NCBI RefSeq assembly: GCF_014042015.1 | Contig: NZ_CP059493.1 | Location: 1 to 64,000, forward strand | DNA from: Actinotalea sp. JY-7876 | GTDB lineage: Bacteria; Actinomycetota; Actinomycetes; Actinomycetales; Cellulomonadaceae | Reading direction: 5' to 3' | Length of the DNA stretch: 64,000 nucleotides | Shown: positions 41,619 to 50,123 of the stretch, in pieces | How positions within the stretch are numbered: position 1 is the stretch's first letter | Layout: each line of letters starts with the position of its first letter | Notes under the pieces: model-generated | Database searches by the model: none | The model's input: the letters and a program-made list of their open reading frames with translations, nothing else | What the model was told of the DNA's origin: nothing | Translations under genes and position numbers: made by a program

Positions 41619-43013
41619 GTGGCCGGAATGGGTGTCGACGGACTCGCCTCCGGCCTCAACACGACCGACCTCATCAACCAGCTGATGCAGGTCGAGGCGA
41701 TGCCTCAGACGCTGCTGAAGTCGAAGCAGTCGCAGTCGCAGTCGCTCGTGGCGGGCCTGCAAGGGCTCAACACCCGCATCGCCTCCCTCGCCGAGGCTGC
41801 CCGGAACACCGCCAAGGTCGAGTCGTGGAACGCCTACTCCGCGACCAGCTCGGCGACGGGCACGACCGCCGTCGCCGGCAGCACCGCACAGCCCGGCACG
41901 GTGACCTTTCATGTCGACAGGATCGCGACGACGCAGGTGAGCGTCAGTGCAGCCACACGGGACGACGGCTCGTTCGTCACGTCCGACCCGCCGGCGCTCA
42001 CGATCAGGAAGAAGGACGGGACGCTCGTCACCGTCGAGGCAAGGACGGGCAGCCTGAGCGACCTCGCCAAGGCCCTCAACGACTCCCCCGACGCGGGCGT
42101 CAAGGCGACCGTCGTGCGAGTCTCGAACGGGACGGAGCCGACGTACCGCCTCCAGCTCACGGGGACGCAGACGGGCGAGGACGGCTCCTTCGAGCTCTTC
42201 GCCGGCGCCGGGTCCGAGGTTGCGGCGGGCACGGCACCCTCGCTCCTCGAGGTGCAGGTCCGTGCCGCGGAGAACGCCCAGGTGACGCTCTGGAAGGGCG
42301 TGGCGGGTCTGGAGCAGACCTACAGCCAGTCCTCCAACACCTTCTCCGGTCTCATGGCCGGCGTCGACGTGACCGTCTCGAAGGCCACGGCGGCCGACGA
42401 GGAGCAGACGACCATCACCGTCGGTCGCGACGACGCCGCCCTCACCAAGCTCGCCTCGGGCCTGGTGGGCGCGATGGGCGTCGTCCTGTCCGAGATCACG
42501 TCCCGGACCGCGACCACGACCAAGACCAACGCCGACGGCACCACGTCGGTCACGGGCGGCCTCTTCAGCGCCGACAGCGCGGTTCGCGGCATCCAGCAGC
42601 AGCTCACGACCGCCATGTCCCTGCCCGTCGACGGCCGCTCGCCGTCCGAGGTCGGCATCGTCATCGGCCGCGACGGCACCTTCACGTTCGACGAGAAGGT
42701 CTTCGGCGAGGCACTCGCGGCGGATCCGGCCAAGGTTCAGTCGATGGTCAGCCAGCTCGCTGCGCGGGTTGCGGACGTCGCCGGTGCGACCTCCGACAAG
42801 TACGAGGGCAGCCTCACGCTCAAGATCCAGAGCCAGGAAGGCCTGGTCAAGGACATGGGAAGCCAGATCGAGGGCTGGGACCGCCGCCTGGAGGTGCGCC
42901 GTCAGTCGCTCTCACGGACGTACGCGGCGCTCGAGGTGACCCTGAACAAGATGCAGTCCCAGTCGAGCTGGCTCGCCGGTCAGCTTGCCTCCCTCCCGAC
43001 CTACGGCTCCTGA
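41619..43013 (+). CDS. fliD: Flagellar filament cap protein FliD
   Basis: Caps the filament tip and inserts flagellin. The 464-residue product has the FliD N-domain (MAGMGVDGLASGLNTTDLIN, then a QVEAMPQTLLKSKQSQSQSL coiled coil, about 1-50), a central beta-rich region, and the C-domain (about 220-440) with a SLSRTYAALEVTLNKMQSQSSW helix split around 430-455. The GTG at 41619 has AAGGAG upstream. It follows the fliC terminator; no sigma-28 motif is visible directly ahead, so transcription may come from partial read-through. fliS follows after 11 bases. Confidence 0.94.
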   Translation: MAGMGVDGLASGLNTTDLINQLMQVEAMPQTLLKSKQSQSQSLVAGLQGLNTRIASLAEAARNTAKVESWNAYSATSSATGTTAVAGSTAQPGTVTFHVDRIATTQVSVSAATRDDGSFVTSDPPALTIRKKDGTLVTVEARTGSLSDLAKALNDSPDAGVKATVVRVSNGTEPTYRLQLTGTQTGEDGSFELFAGAGSEVAAGTAPSLLEVQVRAAENAQVTLWKGVAGLEQTYSQSSNTFSGLMAGVDVTVSKATAADEEQTTITVGRDDAALTKLASGLVGAMGVVLSEITSRTATTTKTNADGTTSVTGGLFSADSAVRGIQQQLTTAMSLPVDGRSPSEVGIVIGRDGTFTFDEKVFGEALAADPAKVQSMVSQLAARVADVAGATSDKYEGSLTLKIQSQEGLVKDMGSQIEGWDRRLEVRRQSLSRTYAALEVTLNKMQSQSSWLAGQLASLPTYGS

Positions 43014-43024
43014 GGAGCTCTGCC

Positions 43025-43492
43025 ATGAACTACGCCGCCGTGCGCACCCGCTACGTGGACGACACCGTCGCCACGGCCTCGCCGGCCAAGCTGCTGACGA
43101 TGCTCTACGACCGCCTGGTGCTGGACCTCCAGCGTGCCGAGCACGAGCAGCGGGCGGGCAACCGCGGAGCGGCCGGCACCCACCTCACGCACGCGCAGGA
43201 CATCGTCGGCGAGCTCGCCTCGACGCTCGACGTCTCCGCGTGGGACGGCGCCCAGCAGCTGCTCTCGATCTACACGTTCCTCCTGACGGAGCTGGTCTCC
43301 GCCAACGTCTCGGGCGACGCCGATCGCACCGCGGCCTGCCGCGCCCTCGTGGAGCCGCTGGCCGACGCCTGGCACCAGGCCGCGGCGCAGCTCGGCGGGA
43401 CGCTCGAGCCCGCCGTCGCGGCGTCCCCCGCGCGCAACCCCTTCGCGACGGCGGCCGCCGGCGGCTCGCTCGGCGAGCTCGGCGTCGGCTGA
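43025..43492 (+). CDS. fliS: Flagellin export chaperone FliS
   Basis: Binds the C-terminus of flagellin in the cytoplasm and hands it to the export gate. The 155-residue product begins MNYAAVRTRYVDDTVATASPAKLLTMLYD (split by position 20), the FliS signature with the Y-x-x-x-x-V pattern and LLTMLYDRLVLDL helix. The tail after residue 125 is Ala/Gly-rich and longer than in most FliS. The ATG at 43025 lies 11 bases after fliD with GAGGAG upstream. Confidence 0.93.
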   Translation: MNYAAVRTRYVDDTVATASPAKLLTMLYDRLVLDLQRAEHEQRAGNRGAAGTHLTHAQDIVGELASTLDVSAWDGAQQLLSIYTFLLTELVSANVSGDADRTAACRALVEPLADAWHQAAAQLGGTLEPAVAASPARNPFATAAAGGSLGELGVG

Positions 43493-43493
43493 C

Positions 43494-43838
43494 ATGATCG
43501 CCCAGGCCCCGCCGGCCACCCGTCCGGCGCCCGGGTGGGACGCCGCGTGGGAGGCGGCGCTCGCGACGCTCGAGATGGACGTCGCGCAGGCCGAGGCCAT
43601 GCTCGCGCTCGACCGCATCGCCGAGGCGCCCCCGCGCGACCCCTGGTCCCCGCCCTCGGGCCTGGGCCCCCTGCCGCTCGCCCTCGCGGACCGCGCCCGC
43701 ACCCTGCTGGACCGCCAGATCGACGTCGGGCGCCGGTTGGCGGAGGCCGCGGAGCTGAGCCGGCGCCACCACCGCGCCGCGCAGGCGCTGCGCCAGGCGC
43801 CGCCCTCGGTGCCCGTGTACCTCGACACCCCGGCCTGA
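43494..43838 (+). CDS. Unknown helical protein in FliT position
   Basis: A 114-residue protein one base after the fliS stop. It is mostly helical: AWEAALATLEMDVAQAEAML (about 18-37) and LALADRARTLLDRQIDVGRRL (split around 62-82) with a Pro-rich loop between. Position, size and helicity resemble FliT, the FliD chaperone that often follows fliS, but I cannot confirm sequence similarity. The ATG start at 43494 gives a short Pro/Ala-rich head. I treat it as a probable flagellar accessory protein. Confidence 0.65.
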   Translation: MIAQAPPATRPAPGWDAAWEAALATLEMDVAQAEAMLALDRIAEAPPRDPWSPPSGLGPLPLALADRARTLLDRQIDVGRRLAEAAELSRRHHRAAQALRQAPPSVPVYLDTPA

Positions 43839-43842
43839 CGCA

Positions 43843-43863
43843 CGCCCGGCCAGAGCCCGGGCG
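43843..43863 (+). terminator. Hairpin after the fliD-fliS unit
   Basis: CGCCCGG (43843-43849) pairs with CCGGGCG (43857-43863) around a 7-base loop, directly after the stop at 43838, upstream of the flgB promoter. Confidence 0.55.
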
Positions 43864-43940
43864 CCACCGGGTGAATGTCCGGAACAGGGCGGTACGGGAT
43901 CGCCCACGCGGGTGACCTGCGAAGACGCGGCCCCGGAACG

Positions 43941-43968
43941 CTCATGGTCGAGGCCAGGACGCCGATGA
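43941..43968 (+). promoter_or_regulatory. Sigma-28-type promoter of the flgB operon
   Basis: CTCAT (43941-43945), 15 bases, GCCGATGA (43961-43968), the same layout as the fliC and fliM promoters. Predicted start near 43975. Confidence 0.72.
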
Positions 43969-43972
43969 CCAC

Positions 43973-43993
43973 GACGAGCACGGATTGCTCGTC
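43973..43993 (+). promoter_or_regulatory. ACGGA-loop hairpin in the flgB leader (candidate CsrA site 1)
   Basis: GACGAGCA and TGCTCGTC form a perfect 8-base-pair stem (at least 6 remain if transcription starts at 43975) closing a CGGAU loop, so GGA is exposed at the very 5' end of the message. Confidence 0.45.
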
Positions 43994-43998
43994 CCGAA

Positions 43999-44013
43999 GG
44001 CCATGGAACGGCC
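43999..44013 (+). promoter_or_regulatory. AUGGA-loop hairpin in the flgB leader (candidate CsrA site 2)
   Basis: GGCC (43999-44002) and GGCC (44010-44013) pair around AUGGAAC. The stem is short (4 pairs), but the loop sequence matches those in the fliC and flbD leaders. Confidence 0.35.
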
Positions 44014-44047
44014 GTACCGCCCCTCGCACCTTGAGGTGGACCCGGCT

Positions 44048-44389
44048 GTGTTCGACTCGGTCTCCTTCGTCGCCATGAGCAGCGCGCTCGACGGGCTCGC
44101 CCTGCGCCAGCGCGTCATCGCCGACAACGTCGCGAACATCCAGACCCCCGGCTACCGCGCCGGGCGCGTCAGCTTCGAGGCCGCGCTCGCCCGCGCCGTG
44201 GGCGACGGCTCCGGCGCCGTCACCGCGAGCCGGTCGCAGTCGCTGGACCCGACCCGCCTGGACGGCAACAACGTCAACCTCGACACCGAGACGCTGACCA
44301 ACATCGAGACGAACCTGCGGTACGAGCTGGCCACGCGCGCGATGGACGGCACGTTCAGCAAGCTCCGCACCGCGATGCGGACCGCGTGA
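44048..44389 (+). CDS. flgB: Flagellar basal-body rod protein FlgB
   Basis: Proximal rod subunit, 113 residues. MFDSVSFVAMSSALDGLAL is followed by RQRVIADNVANIQTPGYRA, the rod-protein signature. The GTG at 44048 is chosen because GAGGTGG lies about 8 bases upstream and the protein then starts with the usual MFD; an in-frame ATG at 43985 lies in the leader hairpin and would add an unconserved stretch. First gene of the eleven-gene operon to flgE. The stop overlaps the flgC start. Confidence 0.93.
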   Translation: MFDSVSFVAMSSALDGLALRQRVIADNVANIQTPGYRAGRVSFEAALARAVGDGSGAVTASRSQSLDPTRLDGNNVNLDTETLTNIETNLRYELATRAMDGTFSKLRTAMRTA

Positions 44390-44787
44390 TGAGCATCTTC
44401 GGGGCGATCAACACCGCCGGCAGCGGCATGACCACGTACCGCACGTGGCTCGACGCCATCTCCGACAACCTCGCCAACCTCAACACCGTGCGCAGCACGG
44501 ACGAGGAGGCCTTCCGGGCCCGGTACGTCGTCGCCCAGTCCGTCGAGGACGGCGACCGGGGCGTGCGGGTCGCCGGCGCGGTGTTCGGGTCGGCCGAGGG
44601 CCGCCTCGTCTACGAGCCCGCCAACCCGCTGGCAGACGCCGAGGGCTACGTGCGCTACCCCGACATCGACATGTCGAGCCAGATGACCCAACTGATCATG
44701 GCGCAGCGCGGCTACCAGGCGAACGCCGCCGTGGTCGACCGCGCCCGCGAGACCTACACCGCAGCACTGCAGATCGGACGTGGCTGA
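44389..44787 (+). CDS. flgC: Flagellar basal-body rod protein FlgC
   Basis: Rod subunit of 132 residues: MSIFGAINTAGSGMTTYRTW, then ISDNLANLNTVRSTDEEAFR and the C-terminal axial helix MTQLIMAQRGYQANAAVVDR split across about 103-125. The ATG at 44389 shares a base with the flgB stop (TGATG); a GTG directly before it is also possible. Stop overlaps fliE. Confidence 0.94.
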   Translation: MSIFGAINTAGSGMTTYRTWLDAISDNLANLNTVRSTDEEAFRARYVVAQSVEDGDRGVRVAGAVFGSAEGRLVYEPANPLADAEGYVRYPDIDMSSQMTQLIMAQRGYQANAAVVDRARETYTAALQIGRG

Positions 44788-45113
44788 TGAGCATCGACGC
44801 GATCGGGGGCATGTCTCCCGCCGGCCTGCTCGGCGCGCTGTCCCCCCTCGGTGGCGCGAGCGCCGCGCCGACGGGCCCGACGGCGGGCACGGGTGCCGCC
44901 TTCGGCACCACGCTCGCCGGGTCCATCGACCAGCTCCAGGCCATGCAGTCGACGTCGGACGCCCTCGGCGTCGCGGCCGTCACGGGTGACCTCGACGACG
45001 TGCACGACTACACGATCGCGTCCTCCCAGGCGGCGGTCGCCCTCGAGCTGACCGCGGCGCTGCGCAACAAGGCCGTCGACGCGTTCACCGAGATCATGCG
45101 GATGCAGGCCTGA
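44787..45113 (+). CDS. fliE: Flagellar hook-basal body complex protein FliE
   Basis: Adapter between the MS-ring and the rod, 108 residues. The Gly/Ala/Pro-rich N-terminal half is followed by the conserved helical C-terminus: DLDDVHDYTIASSQAAVALE, then LRNKAVDAFTEIMRMQ. The ATG at 44787 overlaps the flgC stop and the stop overlaps the fliF ATG (TGATG). Confidence 0.92.
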   Translation: MSIDAIGGMSPAGLLGALSPLGGASAAPTGPTAGTGAAFGTTLAGSIDQLQAMQSTSDALGVAAVTGDLDDVHDYTIASSQAAVALELTAALRNKAVDAFTEIMRMQA

Positions 45114-46693
45114 TGCCCGCGCAGCTCTCCGGCCTGGTCGGCCGGGTCCGCGCGACGATCGGGGCCTTCACCCTCGCTCAGCGCACCCTCGCGCTCATCG
45201 GCCTCGCCGGGCTCGTGCTCGGCGCGGTCGCGCTGTCCGCGTGGGCCGCGAAGCCGACGATGACGCCCCTGTTCACGGGCCTGGCCGCGAGCGACGCGAG
45301 CGCCATCGTCGACCAGCTCGAGTCCGAGGGCGTGCCCTACGAGCTGGCCGACGGCGGCTCGAGCGTCATGGTCCCGGCCGACGACGTCTACGCGATGCGC
45401 CTCGTCGCCGCCGCGGCGGGCCTGCCGACGGCGTCGGACGGCGCGGGCTACTCGCTGCTGGACGACATGGGCATGACGTCGTCCGAGTTCCAGCAGCAGG
45501 TCACCTACCAGCGCGCCCTCGAGGGCGAGCTCGCCAAGACGATCCAGTCGCTCGCGGGCGTCGAGACCGCCACCGTGCGGCTCGCGCTGCCCGAGGAGAG
45601 CGTGTTCGTCTCGGAGACCGCCGACCCGACCGCGTCCGTCTTCATCAAGACCAAGGCCGGCGCGACGGTGGACAGCGACAAGGTCCAGGCGATCGTCCAC
45701 CTCGTCTCGGCCGGCATCGAGGGCATGGACCCGACCGACGTCGCGGTGGTCGACGCGAACGGCACCGTGCTGTCCGCCGTCGGCGGCACGCAGGCCGGGG
45801 GGATGCAGGGCGGACAGACCGCCGAGTACGAGGCGCGCGTCGCCAGCAACGTCCAGGGGATGCTCGAGCGCATCGTCGGCGCCGGCAACGCGGTCGTCAG
45901 CGTCACGGCGGACCTGGACTACGACCAGATCGCCCGGACCAGCGAGACGTACACGCCGGCCGAGGGCGCGCCGCCGTCGTCCGCGCAGACCAGCGTCGAG
46001 GAGTACACGGGCGGCGCCGAGGCAGGGGCGACCGGGATCCTGGGCCCGGACGGGCAGCCCCAGGGCGCCGCCGGCGGCGAGGGCGAGTACCGCAAGGAGA
46101 GCTCGACGGTGAACAACACCGTCAACAAGACGGTCGAGCAGCTCACCTCGACCCCGGGCGCCGTGCGCCGGCAGTCCGTCTCCGTGGTCGTCTCCGCCGA
46201 CGCGGGCGGCGCGCTGAACATGGGTGACCTGCAGCAGGCCGTCGTGGCCGCCGCCGGCATCGACGAGGCGCGCGGCGACGTCGTCTCCGTGTCCCGCATG
46301 GCCTTCGACACCACGACGGCCGAGGCCGCGCAGACGGCGATCGCAGCCGCCGAGGCCGAGGCGCAGACCGCGCAGCAGTCGGAGCTCATCCGCACGGCAG
46401 CCATCGCGGGCATCGTGCTGCTGGCGCTCATCGCCGCTGCGGTCATGGGTGCCCGTCGCAGCCGCCGGGCGCGGCGCGAGGCGATCGACCTCGGCGCGAT
46501 CGAGCTGGTCGAGGCCGCGCAGCGGCAGGTCATCGAGCCCGAGCCGGAGCCCGCGTACGTGCTGCCGCCGGCGCGGGACCTGGCCGCGGACGAGCTCGCC
46601 GCCAAGCGCGAGGACGTCATGGCCCTCGCGGCCGACCAGCCGGCCGAGGTGGCCGAGGTCCTGCGGGGCTGGCTCGTGGGCGGACGCCGCTGA
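45113..46693 (+). CDS. fliF: Flagellar MS-ring protein FliF
   Basis: Forms the membrane-embedded MS ring, the base for assembly. The 526-residue product has an N-terminal membrane helix (about 22-42, TLALIGLAGLVLGAVALSAW), YscJ/FliF ring-building domains (about 50-230, with YQRALEGELAKTIQSLAGVE split near 131-150), and a C-terminal membrane helix (about 427-446) followed by a cytoplasmic tail that binds FliG. Length is typical for Gram-positive FliF. Start and stop overlap neighbours by one base each. Confidence 0.95.
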   Translation: MPAQLSGLVGRVRATIGAFTLAQRTLALIGLAGLVLGAVALSAWAAKPTMTPLFTGLAASDASAIVDQLESEGVPYELADGGSSVMVPADDVYAMRLVAAAAGLPTASDGAGYSLLDDMGMTSSEFQQQVTYQRALEGELAKTIQSLAGVETATVRLALPEESVFVSETADPTASVFIKTKAGATVDSDKVQAIVHLVSAGIEGMDPTDVAVVDANGTVLSAVGGTQAGGMQGGQTAEYEARVASNVQGMLERIVGAGNAVVSVTADLDYDQIARTSETYTPAEGAPPSSAQTSVEEYTGGAEAGATGILGPDGQPQGAAGGEGEYRKESSTVNNTVNKTVEQLTSTPGAVRRQSVSVVVSADAGGALNMGDLQQAVVAAAGIDEARGDVVSVSRMAFDTTTAEAAQTAIAAAEAEAQTAQQSELIRTAAIAGIVLLALIAAAVMGARRSRRARREAIDLGAIELVEAAQRQVIEPEPEPAYVLPPARDLAADELAAKREDVMALAADQPAEVAEVLRGWLVGGRR

Positions 46694-47718
46694 TGACCCT
46701 CGTGACCACCACCCCCGGGCTGACCGGCCGGCAGAAGGCCGCCCTCATGCTCATCCAGCTCGGCAAGGAGCAGGCTTCGCGCGTCATGGCGCAGCTCGAC
46801 GACGCCGAGATCGAGGAGCTCACCGCGGAGATCGCGCGCTTCGAGCGCGTGGACGCCAGCGTCGCGAACAGCGTGCTCGAGGAGTTCCACGCCGCCTCCC
46901 TCGGGGGCAGCGGCGCCGTCAGCCGCGGCGGGCTCGGCCTCGCGCAGCAGCTGCTCGAGGCCTCCGTCGGGCGCGAGCGGGCGGCCGGGATGCTCGAGCG
47001 GCTCGCGAGCACGCTCCAGGGGCAGCCGTTCGAGTTCCTGCAGTACGCCGACGCCCGCCAGGTCGTCTCCCTGCTCTCGGGCGAGCACCCGCAGACCGTC
47101 GCCCTCGTGCTCGCGCACCTGCGGGCCGAGCACGCGTCGGGGATCATGGCCGGCCTGCCGGCCGCGGTCCAGGCCGACGTCGCCCACCGCATCGCACTCA
47201 TGGAGCGCGCCTCGCCCGACGTCGTCCAGCTCGTCGCCGAGTCGCTCCAGCGCAAGGCCTCGGCCGTCCTGACGCCGCAGGAGCTCTCCGCCGTCGGCGG
47301 CGTGCAGCCCCTCGTCGAGATCATCAACCGCGCGGACCCGGGCACCGAGAAGGCGATCCTGGAGGGCCTCGAGGAGCGCGACAAGGCCCTCGCCGAGGAG
47401 GTCCGCAGCCGGATGTTCGTCTTCGGCGACATCGTCCTGCTCGAGGACCGCGCCATCCAGCTCGTGCTGCGCGGGGTCGAGATGGCCTCGCTCGCGACGG
47501 CGCTCAAGGGCGTCGACGAGGCGGTGCGGGAGAAGATCCTGCGCAACCTGTCCCAGCGCGCGGCCGAGAACCTCGCCGAGGAGATCGAGCTCCTGGGTCC
47601 GGTCCGGCTGTCCATGGTCGAGGAGGCGCGGGCCGCCGTCGTGCAGGTCATCCGCCGCCTCGAGGAGAGCGGGCAGATCGTCATCCGCCGCGAGGGCGAG
47701 GACGAGTATGTCGCCTGA
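46693..47718 (+). CDS. fliG: Flagellar motor switch protein FliG
   Basis: Rotor protein that couples stator action to rotation. The 341-residue product begins with the FliF-binding domain (LTGRQKAALMLIQLGKEQAS, about 8-27), the middle domain with EHPQTVALVLAHLRAEHA (about 131-148) and the C-terminal torque helix with LLEDRAIQLVLRGVEMASLA and REKILRNLSQRAAENLAEEI, each split over about 253-300. Charged residues there face MotA. The stop overlaps fliH by 11 bases. Confidence 0.95.
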   Translation: MTLVTTTPGLTGRQKAALMLIQLGKEQASRVMAQLDDAEIEELTAEIARFERVDASVANSVLEEFHAASLGGSGAVSRGGLGLAQQLLEASVGRERAAGMLERLASTLQGQPFEFLQYADARQVVSLLSGEHPQTVALVLAHLRAEHASGIMAGLPAAVQADVAHRIALMERASPDVVQLVAESLQRKASAVLTPQELSAVGGVQPLVEIINRADPGTEKAILEGLEERDKALAEEVRSRMFVFGDIVLLEDRAIQLVLRGVEMASLATALKGVDEAVREKILRNLSQRAAENLAEEIELLGPVRLSMVEEARAAVVQVIRRLEESGQIVIRREGEDEYVA

Positions 47719-48367
47719 GACCGCGGCCCCGACCGCCCCCGAGTTCCGCGCCGTCGCGCTGCCCAGCGTCGCGTCGGCCTCCGCGACCGCCGAGGCCGAG
47801 CGCGCCCGCGTCGCGGGCTTCGCCGCCGGGTGGGCCGCGGGTGCGCGCGCCGCGGCGCAGGCCGCCGAGCTCCAGGCGCGTCAGCTCGAGCTGCGGGCCG
47901 CCGAGGCGCAGGCCGGGCAGCGGGCGTCCCTCGCCGCGGCGGTCGCCGTGCTCGAGCGTGCCGCCGCCGCGGCCGAGGCGCGCACGGTCCCCGTCGTCGA
48001 GGAGGTCCGCCGCGGCGTCCAGGAGGCCGGCCTCGCGCTCGCCGAGGCCGTGCTGCGACGCGAGCTCACCCCCGGTCCGACGTCGGCCCGGGCCGTCCTC
48101 GAGCGCGCGCTCGCGGTCCCCGCCGGCGTGGACGTGCACACCGTGCGCCTGAACCCGGCCGACCTCGCGCACGTCCGGGCGCTGCTCGCCGAGGCCGGCA
48201 CGGACCCGGCCGACGGCGTCCGCGTCCCCCAGGGCGTCCAACTGGTCGCGGACGCCGGCCTGGCGCCCGGCGACGCCGTGAGCGAGCACCCCACGGGCTT
48301 CCTCGACGCGCAGGTCGCCACCGCGCTGGCCCGGGCGCGCGAGGCGCTGCTCGGGGAGGACCTGTGA
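47708..48367 (+). CDS. fliH: Flagellar assembly protein FliH
   Basis: Regulator of the export ATPase FliI, 219 residues. The Ala/Glu/Arg-rich centre (about 25-110) is a long coiled coil with glycine spacing typical of FliH, followed by a C-terminal domain with GVDVHTVRLNPADLAHVRAL (about 138-157). Sequence identity in the family is low; the call rests on position between fliG and fliI, length and pattern. Its ATG lies within fliG and its stop overlaps the fliI GTG (GTGA). Confidence 0.88.
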   Translation: MSPETAAPTAPEFRAVALPSVASASATAEAERARVAGFAAGWAAGARAAAQAAELQARQLELRAAEAQAGQRASLAAAVAVLERAAAAAEARTVPVVEEVRRGVQEAGLALAEAVLRRELTPGPTSARAVLERALAVPAGVDVHTVRLNPADLAHVRALLAEAGTDPADGVRVPQGVQLVADAGLAPGDAVSEHPTGFLDAQVATALARAREALLGEDL

Positions 48368-49677
48368 CCGCCCTGCTGGCCGACGAGCGCTTCACCCGCG
48401 CCCTCGCCGCCGCCGCGCCGCAGCCGGTGGGGACCGTCGATGCCGTCGTCGGGCTCTCGGTCGACGTCGCCGGGCTGCGCGGCGCGGTCGGTGACCTGGT
48501 GCTGATCGACGACCGGATCGCGGCCGAGGTGGTCGCCGTGACGACCCGCGCGCTGCGCTGCATGCCGCTCGGTGCCGTCCACGGCCTGCGCACCGGCCTG
48601 CCCGTGCGCTCGACGGGCCGGCCCCTGACCGCGCCGACCGGACCCGCGCTCCTCGGGCGCGTGCTCGACGGCCTCGGCCGGCCGATCGACGGCCGTGGCC
48701 CCCTCGACGGCGCCCCCCGCACGAGCGTCAGCGGCAGCGCGCCCTCGGCCCTGGGCCGCGCGCGCGTCGACACCCCGCTCTCCCTCGGCGTGCGCGCGCT
48801 CGACACGCTCGTCACCGCGGGCCGCGGCCAGCGCCTCGGGCTGTTCGCCGGCTCCGGCGTGGGCAAGTCGAGCCTGCTCTCGATGATCGCGCGCGGGACC
48901 GAGGCGCAGGTCTCCGTCATCGCGCTCGTCGGTGAGCGCGGCCGCGAGGTGCGCGAGTTCCTCGAGGACGACCTCGGCCCCGAGGGCCTGGCGCGCAGCG
49001 TCGTCGTCGTCGCGACGTCCGACGAGCCGCCGCTGGTCCGGCTGCGCGCGGCGTTCGTCGCCACCCGGATCGCCGAGTCCTTCCGGGACGAGGGCGCCGA
49101 CGTCGTCCTGATGATGGACTCGCTGACGCGCGTGGCGATGGCGCAGCGCGAGATCGGCCTGTCCGTCGGGGAGCCGCCCGCCACGCGCGGCTACCCGCCG
49201 TCGACCTTCTCGCTGCTCGCGCAGCTGCTCGAGCGCGCGGGCACCGCCGAGCGCGGCTCGGTGACGGGCATCTACACCGTCCTGGTCGACGGCGACGACC
49301 ACAACGAGCCGATCGCGGACGCCGCGCGATCCATCCTCGACGGCCACGTCGTGCTGACGCGCGACCTCGCCGTGGCGGGCCACTTCCCGAGCGTCGACGT
49401 GCTCGGCTCCGTCTCGCGCGTGGCCGGCCGGGTGAGCACGCCCGAGCAGAAGGCCCTGGCCGCGCGCCTGCGCCAGGTCATGGCGGCGCGCCGTCGCGCG
49501 CAGGACCTGCTCGACGTCGGTGCCTACGCGGCCGGCTCCAACCCGCTGGTCGACGCGGCCGTCGCGAACGCCGACGCCATCGACGCCTTCCTGCGCCAGG
49601 GCATGGACGAGGCCGCCCCGGCCGGCGAGTCGTGGGAGCACCTGCGGCGCCTCGTCGGCCAGATGGGTGGCCTGTGA
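48364..49677 (+). CDS. fliI: Flagellum-specific ATPase FliI
   Basis: F1-beta-like ATPase of the flagellar type III export system. The 437-residue product has the Walker A motif GLFAGSGVGKSSLL near 159-172, ERGREVREF near 192, Walker B VVLMMDSLTRVA near 246-257, and the family-specific GEPPATRGYPPSTFSLL near 270-286. Length is normal. The GTG at 48364 overlaps the fliH stop; the stop overlaps fliJ (TGATG). Confidence 0.96.
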   Translation: MTALLADERFTRALAAAAPQPVGTVDAVVGLSVDVAGLRGAVGDLVLIDDRIAAEVVAVTTRALRCMPLGAVHGLRTGLPVRSTGRPLTAPTGPALLGRVLDGLGRPIDGRGPLDGAPRTSVSGSAPSALGRARVDTPLSLGVRALDTLVTAGRGQRLGLFAGSGVGKSSLLSMIARGTEAQVSVIALVGERGREVREFLEDDLGPEGLARSVVVVATSDEPPLVRLRAAFVATRIAESFRDEGADVVLMMDSLTRVAMAQREIGLSVGEPPATRGYPPSTFSLLAQLLERAGTAERGSVTGIYTVLVDGDDHNEPIADAARSILDGHVVLTRDLAVAGHFPSVDVLGSVSRVAGRVSTPEQKALAARLRQVMAARRRAQDLLDVGAYAAGSNPLVDAAVANADAIDAFLRQGMDEAAPAGESWEHLRRLVGQMGGL

Positions 49678-50123
49678 TGGCCACCCCCTTCCGGCTGGCC
49701 GGCCTCCTGCGCCTGCGCGGCATGCAGGAGGAGCAGGCCGCCGCCGAGCTCGAGCGGGCCAACGCGTCACTGCGCGCGGCCGAGCGGCGTGAGCGCCGCT
49801 CCGCCCAGGCGCTCGCGGCGGCGGAGCTCCCCGAGCGGTCCGACGAGATCACCTGGCAGGCGGCGGTGGCGGCTCGGGCCGCGGCCAGCGGCCTGTTCAC
49901 CGAGGCCGTGGCGGCGAGGGACGTCGTCGACTTCCGCGTGCGCCGGGCGACCGACGACTGGAGCGACGCCCGCGCCCGCGCGCTCATGATCCGCAAGCTC
50001 GCCGATCGCCACGAGGCCGTGGTCGCCGTCGAGGAGCTCCGTTCGGAGCAGCTCGCGCTCGACGAGGCGGCCCTGCGCCGCGCCGGCGCCGCGCCCGGAC
50101 CCACGACCGAGGAGGACCGGTGA
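49677..50123 (+). CDS. fliJ: Flagellar export protein FliJ
   Basis: Export chaperone escort, 148 residues, almost completely helical coiled coil. MATPFRLAGLLRLRGMQEEQ at the start and RALMIRKLADRHEAVVAVEE (about 101-120) near the end follow the FliJ pattern. The call rests on position directly after fliI, size and coiled coil. The stop overlaps the fliK GTG (GTGA). Confidence 0.88.
   Translation: MATPFRLAGLLRLRGMQEEQAAAELERANASLRAAERRERRSAQALAAAELPERSDEITWQAAVAARAAASGLFTEAVAARDVVDFRVRRATDDWSDARARALMIRKLADRHEAVVAVEELRSEQLALDEAALRRAGAAPGPTTEEDR

Noticed and set aside
43985-44047. In-frame ATG upstream of flgB
   Set aside because: Falls in the leader hairpins and would add a non-conserved stretch; the GTG at 44048 has a good ribosome binding site.
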